Assembly: GCF_019578655.1 (NCBI RefSeq) | Contig: NC_063264.1 | Location: 21,723,688 to 21,787,687 of the forward strand | Source: Ricinus communis | Taxonomy: Eukaryota; Streptophyta; Magnoliopsida; Malpighiales; Euphorbiaceae | DNA: 64,000 bases | Direction of reading: 5' to 3' | Shown: piece by piece, positions 21,076-31,620 of the stretch | How positions within the stretch are numbered: position 1 is the first letter of the stretch | Layout of the letters: every line of letters starts with the position of its first letter | Notes under the pieces: generated by a model | Told to the model about the DNA's origin: nothing | Databases searched by the model: none | The model's input: only the letters and a program-made list of their open reading frames with translations | Translations under genes and position numbers: made by a program

Positions 21076-22794
21076 TTTGATATAGGCAAAATGGACTATA
21101 TCAACATCAAATATTCCTAAGTAATTAAAAGAGCAGTTGCCCCACTTGTTTCCTCTTTAAAAACACGCCTAAGTCAAGCACCCACTTTAAGTGCCTTCTT
21201 TGGTTTCCTTTTTAAGTGCTTCCCTTGTTTTCCTCTTTTGTTTTTAGTGCCTCCTCTCATGCTCCTTGTAAATTTCGGCCCAAACACAAAGATTCATGTA
21301 CCAAATAACATTATTATGCTTGATTAACACTAATTCTTCATGTATAGTATATGGCTTGGCTGAAATATCTTAAATAAGCCCATTTAAGGCCTCATTCATT
21401 CTTTTGGCTCTAGCTCTTGTAATTGGACCTCCTTATATAATTAATGGATCATTTGGGCTTGGAACTTGTTCTCATTGACTTGGTTGGTTACTTGGCTCCT
21501 TGGGCTTTAGGTTTACATCATTAGGTACAAGAATGACAAGTACAGCACAAAGACTTAAGCTCTCACGCACATACCCTTTTGAAAGTAGCTCTTGAACTTG
21601 CCTTTGAAGTTCCTTTGTTTCCTTCGGATTACTTCTATACGCCGGTCTATTAAGTATGGCAGCCCTAGGAATGAAGTCTATTTAATGTTCTATGCCTCAA
21701 ATTGGTGGCAATCCATTAGGCATTTCTTCGGGAAAGTATCTTCAAATTCTTCTAACAAAGCAACAAAAACACTAGGCAAAGATGGGTTATGTTCGTCAGT
21801 TGCAATATAAGTTCCTTTGTACAAGAGTATAAACATTAGCTTATTTGAATAATAAGCATGCCTAACCTCACTTTCCCTAGCTAAGAAACTCTCATTCCTC
21901 TTACTTTTCTCTTTAGACCGAATCTCATTCTCATCTTTTCTTTCATTTTCTTTCTTTTCACTCTTTGTCTTTCCACTCTCTAAATCATTCTTTTCCACTC
22001 TATTGTTTTCAGCCTCTAATCTCTCCCTTTCCATTTTACATTGCTCTTCACACACTTGCTTTGGAATAGTCTTTCTTCCATTCTTGATGAAAAAGAGTAC
22101 CTATTAAGAAATCCATTATGAACAACCTTTCTATCATATTGCCACGGTCAGCCAAGAAAAATATCACCACATGCATAGGCATGATATCACATAAGATCTC
22201 GTCTTGATATCTGCCAATATAAAAAGAAATAATAAGTTGCTTGTTCACCTTTACCTCACCATAATCATTAAGCCATTGAAGCTTATAAGGATATGAATAT
22301 GGGACGTGAATATGGGATGATGAGCTAGCTACATTGGCATAACTCCTACTATTAATGATAACACTACATGCCTTACCTTGTACATGACATCTAGTATGGA
22401 AAATGTTGTCCCCTTATTGTTCAAAATCATCCTCTCTCATGTGAGCATTGAATGCTCTTCTAGCAACATACAAACCTTCGCTAATAGGACCCTCGATAGC
22501 ATCATCATTCCTATCCTCTAATGGTGGCATCTCATCCTCACTACTTTCTCCATCACTAGTCGATTCCAACTCCTCATGTTCTCTAGTGATCATAGCCCTT
22601 TTATTAGGATATTGTGATGCTATATGACTATTTCCTAAACACTTGAAACACTTAATGTTCCTAGTTTTTCCTTTGGAACCTTCATCCTTATTGTTCTCTT
22701 TATAGGCTGAATCACTCTTTCTCTTAGTTTCATCAAAACTAGCTCTACTGACTCCCCTTGAATCCCCTTTTCAATCTCTATATGCCTACCAAAC
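21076..22794 (-). mobile_element. Truncated chromovirus-like element (gag end, protease, RT start, 3' tail)
   Basis: Reading the minus strand, 22,760-21,540 covers zinc knuckle, protease and the first part of RT. The sequence then jumps at about 21,530 to the polyprotein tail (GGPITRARAKRMNEALNG near 21,400) and LTR-like sequence to 21,076. Most of RT, RNase H and integrase are deleted. The lineage differs from Athila: its RT start follows the pattern of chromoviral gypsy elements. Confidence 0.65.
21540..22760 (-). pseudogene. Gag zinc knuckle, protease and RT N-terminus relic
   Basis: On the minus strand a CCHC-like knuckle near 22,650 reads CFKCLGNSHIASQYPN, with the last Cys replaced by Tyr. 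The protease follows, with NIFHTRCHVQGKACSVII, but the catalytic Asp-Ser/Gly-Gly is lost (NSRS). Then come QWLNDYGEVKVNKQLIISF and a Lys/Glu-rich linker (21,900-22,055). The RT start is FVALLEEFEDTFP, then in another frame YRSNPKETKELQRQVQELL and GYVRESLS. It is inactive by several lost residues and at least two frame changes. Confidence 0.75.
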
Positions 22795-25700
22795 ATCACA
22801 ACACACTAATTTCTGCTTGGATTAATCAAAAATAATATGATTTCTCCCTTACGCACATAGATTCACATCTCATCCTGGTTGATCATCAAGCTAGGCCCTA
22901 ATGTCATAGGTCAAGCTTGTTAATTGCATTCCCATGATTCCTTATGCTAATCCTTGTGTCATCAGGAGTATTCGTGCATAGAGGAACAAAGAATAATGGA
23001 CACTCCAATGGTGTAAATCCTGAATCAGAATAATTGGGCGTTCCTCCATTCATGTCATCCCGCTTTGCTCTAAAAAATTCGTTCATGATCATTCAGTGAA
23101 TGACATTAATACTTAATCAACTAATTTTCTTTCTTCGCATTTGTCCAGGCATTGGCTCAATGCTTATGATTGTAGCTTCTACGCGCTTTCGCTCAACATT
23201 CTCATGTTTATGCTCACCAAATAAAACCAAACCATCACAGTAGACATAAATTAGAAAGAGACGCATAAGAAAATGAATAGAATGAGAACATAGGTAGGAT
23301 CACGAATCCAATAAGGAAAGAAATTGCGAGTTCTTTATTCTCTTCCATATGGCTAAGTGTAAGGATCAAATCAAATTGATCTAAACACAAGAGTAGACAA
23401 AGAACATAAAAGAAAGAAAAGATGTGAGCGATAAGTCCAGGTTTACTAGCGCGAGTCTTCATAAGTTTGTAAGTTCTTGAAAGAAGACATAACTTGATTT
23501 CTTGTAATATAGAAGACTGAAATGATACATTCACTAGCCTAAAATATTCGAATGCATGCGATTTTCATAGTGCGAAAGCCCTCATTCCATAAGAAGATGA
23601 AACCAAGCAAAATATGAATAAATAAACAAGAACTAGAGAGGAGTTAACTGGTAAACAACTATTGTAGTTCAAAGTTCACTGCCTTAGTTGTAGTTGCATA
23701 AGAAGCGCATCACCCATCCTGCTTGAACATCAAGTCACGCTACAATGCCAGTGACGAAGCTTGTCAATTATGCTCCCATGACTCCTTAACAAAAATAAGG
23801 AAAAATATGTGTAGGCTTACCTAATAATACCCCAACCTAATATTCTTCATTACATGCATCCCAAGCATCAAAATACATGCATTCCTGCTTGTATGAATCA
23901 AAAGCAATATGATTTTCCCTTCCATGCATGGATTTGCATCCTAAGCTGCTTGATCATTAAGTCGCGCTCCAATGCCATCAGTCAAGCTTGTCAATTGCGT
24001 TCCCATGATTCCTTAACGAAAATAAGGAGAATTTGAGTGGGCGTACTGATTAACACTCTAGCCCAATTTACTTCATTATAAGCCTCCCAAACATCAAAAC
24101 GCGCTCATTCCCACTTAGATTAATAGAAGACAACATGATTTCTCCCTTACGTTGATGGATTTCCATCTCATCCTGCTTGATCATCGAACTAAGCCCCAAT
24201 GTCACTAGTCAAGCTTGTTAATTGCACTCCCATGATTTCTTACGCTAGTCCTTGTGTCACCAAGCCTTAAGGAATAAGTAAAGATGGAGATCCTAATGGT
24301 ACAAATCCTGAATCGAAATATTTGGGCATGCCTTGATTCTAGGCATTTCATCTTTCCTCTAAAAGATTTGTCTGCTATCATTCGGAGAATGATATCAATA
24401 CTCAATCAACTAATTTTCTTTCTTCACATTTTTCCAAGCATTAGATAGGTGCCTATGATTATCGCTTCTGCATGCTTTAACTCAACAATTGTGTTTATGC
24501 CCCCAAATAAAACTAAACCATCATACTAAACAGATATTGGAAAGAGAGATGTAAAAGAAACAAGCAAAATGACAACATAGGTGGGGTTTTCGATCCAATA
24601 AGGAAAGAAATCACAAGTTTTTTGTTCTCTTCCATACGTTTAAGCGTAAGGATCAAATCAAATTAATTTAAACATAAGGGTAAACAAAGAACACAAAATA
24701 AAGGAAGGATATGAATGATTTTTCTACATTCACTAGCACGAGTGTTGAGAAGTCCATAAGGTTCTTAAAAGAACCCATAACATGATTTCCTGCAAGGTAG
24801 AAAGCTGAAATAATATGCTCACTAGGCTCAAGTATTCAATTGCATGTAGATTTTATAGTGCGAAAGCCCTCATTCCATAAGAAGAAGAAACTATAAGCTA
24901 AATATGAAAAAGATAAGTAAAGAAAGATGAATAAACTAAAGTCAAATCAAGAACTAGAGAGGAGTTGACCGGCCAACGACTCTCGTAGTCCCAAATTCTA
25001 TTAGCCAGTTTAATGAAAATAAGGGAAAATTCTCGTGAGCATACCTAATAACACTTCGACCTAAATTACATCATTATATGCATCCCAAACATCAAATCGT
25101 GTGCATTTCCATATGGATTAATCGAAAGCAATATGGTTTCTCCATTACGTGTGTGGATTAGTGTCTCATCCTGCTTGATCATCAAGTCACATTATAATGC
25201 CACCGATAAAGCTTGTATATTACGTTCTCATGACTCCTTAATGAAAATAAAGGAGAATTCATGTGGGCGTACCTAATAATACTCCGTCCTAATTTGCTTC
25301 ATTATATACCTTCCAAACATCAAAACGCATGCCTTCCCACTTGTATTAATTCAAAGCAAAATGATTTCTCTCTTACGCGCGTGGATTTGCATCTCATGCT
25401 ATTTGATCATCAAGTGACGCCCCTATGCCATCGATCAAGCTTGTCAATAGCGTTCCCATGATTCCTTAATGATAATAAGGCAGGGGCCTACCTAATAACA
25501 CTCCAACAATTGTGCGCCTACCTAATAACACTTTGACCCTTATTTCTTCATTATATGCATCCCAAAATCAAAAGGCTCCATTATCGCTTGTATCATGCTT
25601 GGATTAATTGAAAAGAACATGATTTCTCCCTTACGCTCATGGATTTATATCTCGTCCTACTTGATCATGAAGCTAAACCCTAATGCTACATGTTAAGCTT

Positions 25701-26436
25701 ATCCTTTGCATTGCCATGATTCTTTAAGCCAATCATTGGGCCATTAAGAGTCCTCGTGCCTAGAGGAATAAGGAATGATAGGGACCACAATGCTGCAAAT
25801 CTTGAATTGGAATATTTGGGCATCCCTCGATTTTTGGTGTTCCTTCTTTCCTCCAAAAGGTTCGTCCGTGATCATTCAGAAAATGATATCAATACTCGAT
25901 CAACTATTTTTCTTTCTGCACATTTGTCTAACCATTGGATAGGTGCCTATGATTGTCGCATCCACGCACTTTAACTCAACACTGGTGTTTATGCTCACCA
26001 AAGAGAACTAAACCATCATATTACACATAGATTAGAAAGAGACAAATAAAAGCAACAAACGAATGAGAATATAGGTAGGATTTCATGTTTGATAAGGAAA
26101 GAAAATGTCAGTTCTTTATTCTCTTCCATGGCTAATCATAAGGATCAAATTGAATCGATTTAAAATACAAGGGTATACAAAGAACACAAAAGAAAGGAAG
26201 AACGTGAGTAATAGGTCTAGGTTCGCTAGTCCGAGTCTTTGTAAATTCGTAAATTTCTTGAAAGAATCCATATCTCAATTCTCTACAAGTAGAAAATTAA
26301 AATAATATGCTCACTAGACTCAAATATTCAGTTGCATGCGGTTTTGATAATGCAAAAGCCCTCATTTCATAAGAAGAAAAAACTAGAAGCTAAATATGAA
26401 TAAATCAATAAAAAAATATGAATAAACTAAACTCAT
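22795..26436 (+). repeat. 1-kb satellite block, forward orientation, with local rearrangements
   Basis: About three irregular monomers. Hallmarks AACTAGAGAGGAG at about 23,630 and 24,952 mark monomer starts. Extra copies of a sub-segment of about 225 bp (CTTGATCATCAAG to CTTCATTATA) lie at about 23,938, 24,167, 25,167 and 25,391, so unit length varies. No coding sequence is present. A 39-bp LTR relic sits at 23,674. Confidence 0.7.
23674..23712 (+). repeat. Relic of an Athila LTR 3' terminus
   Basis: The sequence GTTCACTGCCTTAGTTGTAG and what follows to GCGCATCA matches the last about 40 bp of the Athila LTRs (12,200-12,237 and 59,665-59,702) and stops exactly at the LTR end. The satellite continues immediately on both sides, out of register. 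Confidence 0.6.
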
Positions 26437-27889
26437 CTCTGGTTCTTAATTTGACTTTCGTTTATTCATCTTTCTTTATTTATTTATTCATATTTTTAGC
26501 TTCTAGTTTCTTTTTCTTATGAAATGAGGGCTTTCGCACTATGAAAACCACATGCAACTAAATATTTGAGCTTAATGAGTTTATTATTTCAGTTTTCTAC
26601 CTCATAGAGAATTGAGATATGGGTTTTTTCAAGAACTTTGTGGACTTATGAAGACTCACACTAGTGCACCTAGACCTCTCACTGACGTCCTTCCTTTAAT
26701 TTGTGTTTTTTTGTCTACCATTGTATCTAAACTCACATAGGCGTACCAAATAACACTTCAGCCCAATGTACTTCATTATATGCCCCCCAAACATCAAAAT
26801 GCACTCATTCTCACTTCGACAAATGTGAAGAAAGAAAATTAGTTGATTGAGTATTGATATCAATCTCTGAATAATCTCGGACGAATCTTTTCGAGGATAG
26901 AGGGAACACCGAGAATCGAAGCACATCAAAATATGCTGATTCAAGATTTGCACCATTGGGATCTCCATCATTCATTGATCCTTTAGGAATGAGGACTCCT
27001 GATGACACAAGGATTGGCATAAGGAATCATGGCAATGCAACCGATAGGCTTGATTAATGGCATTGGGGCTTAGCTTGATGATCAAGGAAGACAAAATGTA
27101 AATCCATGCGCATAAGGGAGAAATCATGTTGTTTTCGATTAATATAAGCATAATACAAGCACGAATATGAGAATTTTGATGTTTGGGATGCATATAATGA
27201 AGTAATTTGGGTCAAAGTGTTATTATGTAGGCCCATGCAAATTTTTCCTTACTTTAATTAATCTAGCTCATAAAATTTGGGACTATGAGAGTTCTTGATT
27301 AATCAACTCCTCTATGGTCCTTAATTTGACATTAGTTTATTTATCTTTCTTAATTTATATATTCATATTTAACTTCTAGTTTCTTCTTCTTATGGAATGA
27401 GGGCTTCCGTATTATGAAGATTGCATGCAACTTAATATTTGAGGCTAGTGATTTGATCCTTACGCTTAGCCGTATGGAAGAGAATAGAGGACTTGCAATT
27501 TCTTTCCTTATCGAACCTGAAATCCTACTTATGTTTTCATTTTGTTTGTTTCTTTTGTTCCTATCTTTCTAGTCTCTGTCTAGTATGATGGTTGGTTTAT
27601 TTAGGAAGCATAAACATCAGTGTTGAGTGAAAGCGCATGGAATTGGCAATAATAGGCACTGATCCAATGCTTTGAAAAATGCAAAGAAATAAAATTAGTT
27701 GATTGAGTATTGATATCATTCTCCAACTAATCACAGATGAATCTCTTCGAGGAAAGAGGGAACGACGAGAATTGAGGGACGACCAAATATTCTAATTCAG
27801 AATTTGCACCATTGAGGTCTCCATCATCCCTCTTTCCTCTAGATACAAGGACTCTTGATGACAAAAGGATTAGCGTAAGGAATTGATGA
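26437..27889 (-). repeat. 1-kb satellite, inverted orientation
   Basis: From 26,437 the satellite reads in reverse. Its first 120 bp are the inverted copy of the last 120 bp before the junction. A short forward patch (26,738-26,820) interrupts it, then the inverted series continues to the motif GATTAGCGTAAGGAATTGATG. No gene is seen. Confidence 0.7.
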
Positions 27890-28380
27890 GAACCCATATA
27901 GCACAAGAAATTCTACACTAATAAGGAATTCTAATGATGCAAATCCAACAAGGAATTCTAATGATGCAAATCCTACTTAGTTAAGGAATCCTATTTTAAT
28001 AAGGAGTAGTAATTCCACTAGGAGTCCTAATCCAGCAAGGAGTCCTAATGATATGAGGAGTCCAAGAGACAAAAGGAATCCTATTTTCACTAGGAATCCT
28101 AATCCAACTAAGAGTCCTAGTCCGATTCGAAGTCCAAGTGGGCTTGGGCTTAATAAAAAAAATGGGCCTCAAGATACTCTTATCAACTCAATCCAACATA
28201 TGGAGGCATCAAGAAAAGATAAGCCCAAGATAATCAAGTCAAGCTATTTGGAGTTCAATACTTGAGAATGGGCCGCATATCACATGTTACTTAAGTCCAA
28301 TTGTAATATTTATTATATAGGCTTGCATTGGATGAATTTTAGGAGTTATTTTTTCATTTAAAGAAGTCTTTTAATAGTTA
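27890..28380 (+). repeat. LTR-like fragment with polyprotein tail repeats
   Basis: This block interrupts the satellite. It contains an open stretch (28,053-28,265) rich in Arg, Ser, Pro and Asn, built on an 18-bp repeat. A sequence follows that resembles the LTR pieces at 9,300-9,470 in style (GGGCTTGGGCTTAATAA). I interpret it as the end of a chromovirus-like polyprotein and its LTR; direct homology to 8,836-9,680 is only partial. Confidence 0.45.
28020..28145 (+). repeat. 18-bp tandem repeat, seven units
   Basis: Seven consecutive 18-bp units start AGGAGTCC or AGGAATCC. Unit starts are 28,020, 28,038, 28,056, 28,074, 28,092, 28,110 and 28,128. In frame they encode the hexapeptide pattern R-S/N-P-x-x-x. 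Confidence 0.75.
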
Positions 28381-29150
28381 GGAGTATTGATATCATTCTT
28401 TGAATGATCACTGACGAATCATTTGGAGCAAAGGAAGAACGATGAAAATCAAGGCACGCCCAAATACTCTGATTCAGGATTTAAACCAATGGAATCTCCA
28501 TCACTCCTTATTCCTCCATGCATGAGGGCACCTATGACATGAGAATTAGTATAATGAATCATGAGAATGCTATTGACAAGCTTGACTGGTGCCATTAGGG
28601 CTTAGCTTGATGATCATGTACGAAGAGATGTAACTACACTTGCACAAGAGAGAAATCATATTGTTAAGCATAATACAATTGGAATGTGATTCTTTTAATG
28701 TTTAGGACGCATATAATGAAGTAATTTTATTTATAGTGTAATTAAGTAGGCCCACATGAATTTTCCTTGGATTTGTTAAGCTGGTTCTTAAAATTTAGGA
28801 CTGTGAGAGTTGTTAACCAGTCAACTCTTTTGTAATTCTTGATTTCATTTTAGTTATTCATCTTTCTTTATTTTTTATTCATATTTAGCTTCTAGTTTAT
28901 TCTTCTTATGGAATGAGGACTTTCGCACAATAAAAACCATATACAACCGAATACTTGAGGCTAGTGAGCATAATATTTCAGTTCTTTACCTTGTAGGAAA
29001 TCAAGTTATGGGTTCTTTCAAGTACTTCACAGACTTATCAACATTCACGATCGCGGGCAAAGACTTATCACTCACGCCTTCGATTCTTTTGAACGAGTAT
29101 TGATATCATTCCCTAAATGATCGAGCATTGATATCATTCCCTAAATCGTC
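28381..29150 (-). repeat. 1-kb satellite, inverted, ending in a 28-bp duplication
   Basis: The inverted satellite resumes with GGAGTATTGATATCATTC and runs to about 29,094. Two 28-bp units of the GAG-x-ATTGATATCATTCCC segment (29,095-29,122 and 29,123-29,150) then directly touch the 39-bp array. Confidence 0.65.
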
Positions 29151-31620
29151 GAGAAAACAACCACGTAACAGGGATATATCTGTCAATATGAGTAAACAAC
29201 CCGGTAAGAGTGGTATATTTTTTAATATGAGAAAACAACCCCGTAAGAGGTGTATATTTGTAAATATTAGAAAACAATCCCAAAAAAGTGGTATATTTGT
29301 CAATATTAGAAAACAACCCCGTCAGAGCGGTATTTTGTCAATATGAGAAAATAACCCCGTAAGAGGGGTATATTTGTCAATATCAGAAAACAACCCCGTA
29401 AGAGGGGTATATTTGTCAATATGAGAAAACAATCGCGTAAGAAGGGTATGCTTGTCACTATTAGAAAAGAACCTCGTAAGAGGGGTATATTTGTCAATAT
29501 TAGAAAATAAACCCGTCAGTGCGGTATTTTGTCAATATTAGAAAACAACCCCGTCAGAGCGGTATTTTGTCAATATGAGAACACAACCCCATAAGAGGAG
29601 TATATTTGTCAATATTCGAAAACAACCCTGTAAGAGGGGTATATTTGTCAATATGAGTAGACAACCCTATAAGAGTGGTATATTTTTTCATATGAGAAAA
29701 CAACCCCGTAAGAGGTGTATATTTGTAAATATTAGAAAACAATCCCAAAAAAGTGGTATATTTGTCAATATGAGAAAACAACCTAGTCAGAAGGGTATAT
29801 TTGTCAATAAGAGAAAACAACCCCGTAAGAGGGGTATATTTGTCAATATTAGAAAACAACCACAAACAAGTGTATATTTTTCAGAATGAGAAAACAACCC
29901 TGTAAGAGGAGTATATTTGTCAATATTAGAAAACAACCCCGTAGAAGGGGTATATTTATCAATATTAGAAAACAACCCCGAAAGAGTGGTATATTTGTTA
30001 CTATTAGAAAACAACCCCGCCAAACCAGTATTCTGTCAATATGAGAAAATAACCCCGTAAGAGGGTTATGTTTGTCAATATCAGAAAACAACCCCGTAAG
30101 AGGGATATATGAGTCAATATGAGAAAACAACCCCAAAAGAAGGGTATATTTGTCAATATTATAAAACAACCCCGTAAGATGGGTATATTTGTCAATATTA
30201 GAAAACCAGTCCAAAAATGTATATTTTTAATATGAGAAAACAACCACGTAAGAGGAGTATATTTGTCACCCGTAACAGGGATATATCTGTCAATATGAGT
30301 AAACAACCCGGTAAGAGTGGTATATTTTTTAATATGAGAAAACAACCCCGTAAGAGGAGTATATTTGTCAACATTAGAAAACAATCCCAAAAAAGTGGTA
30401 TATTTGTCAACATGAGAAAACAACCCAGTCAGAGGGGTATATTTGTCAATAAGAGAAAACAACCCCGTATGAGGGGTATATTTGACAATATTAGAAAACA
30501 ACCACAAAAAAGTGGTATATTTGTCAATATTAGAAAACAATCCCGTAAGAGGGGTATGTTTGTCAATATGAGAAAACAATCGCGTATGAAGGGTATATTT
30601 GTCAATATTAGAAAACAATCCCGTAAGAGGGGTATATTTGTCAATGTTACAGAATAACCCCGTTAGAGCGGTATTTTGTCAATATGAGAAAATAACCCCG
30701 TCAGAGGGGTATATTTGTCAATATGAGAAAACAACCCCGTAAGAGGGGTATAATTGCAAATATGAGAAAAGAACCCCGCAAGAGGGGTACATTTGTCAAA
30801 ATTAGAAAAAAAACCCCGTAAGAGCGGTATATGTGTCAATATGAGAAAAAAACCCCGAAAGAAGGGTATATTTGTCAATATTATAAAACAACCCCGTAAG
30901 AGGGGTATATTTGTCAATATTAGAAAACAAGCCCAAAAAAGTGGTGTATTTTTTAATATGTGAAAACAACGACGTAAGAGGAGTATATTTGTCACCCGTA
31001 AGAGGGGTATATCTGTCAATATTATAAAACAATCACGTAAGAGGGGTATATTTGTCAATATTAGAAAATAACCCCGTAAGAGGAGCATATTTGTCACCCG
31101 TAAGAGTGGTATATTTTCTAATATGAGAAAATAACCCCGTAAGAGGAGTATATTTGTCAGTATTAGAAAACAATCTCAAAAAAGTGGTATATTTGTCAAT
31201 ATGAGAAAACAACCCAGTTAGAGGGGTATATTTGTCAGTAAGGGAAAACAACCCCGTAAGAGGGGTACATTTGACAATATTAGAAAACAACCCCAAAAAA
31301 GTGGCATATTTGTCAATAAGAGAAAACAACCCCGAAAGAGGGGTATATTTTGTCAATATTAGAAAACAACCCAAAAAAAGTGGTATATTAGAAAACAACC
31401 CCGTAAGAGGGGTATATTTGTCAATATGAGAAAAGAACCCCGCAAGAGGGGTACATTTGTCAATATTAGAAAATAACCCCGTAAGAGGCGTATATGTGTC
31501 AATATTAGAAAACAACCCCGTAAGAAGGGTATATTTGTCAATAGTATAAAACAACCCCGTAAGAGGGGTATATTTGTCAATATTAGAAAACAAGCCCAAA
31601 AAAGTGGTATATTATTTAAT

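Noticed and set aside
23235..23534. 99-codon minus-strand hydrophobic open frame
   Set aside because: It lies in the 1-kb satellite, and other satellite copies do not keep it open.
29108..29150. CCCTAAA motifs suggesting an interstitial telomere
   Set aside because: There are only two isolated occurrences, inside a 28-bp satellite duplication, with no tandem run of the telomere heptamer.
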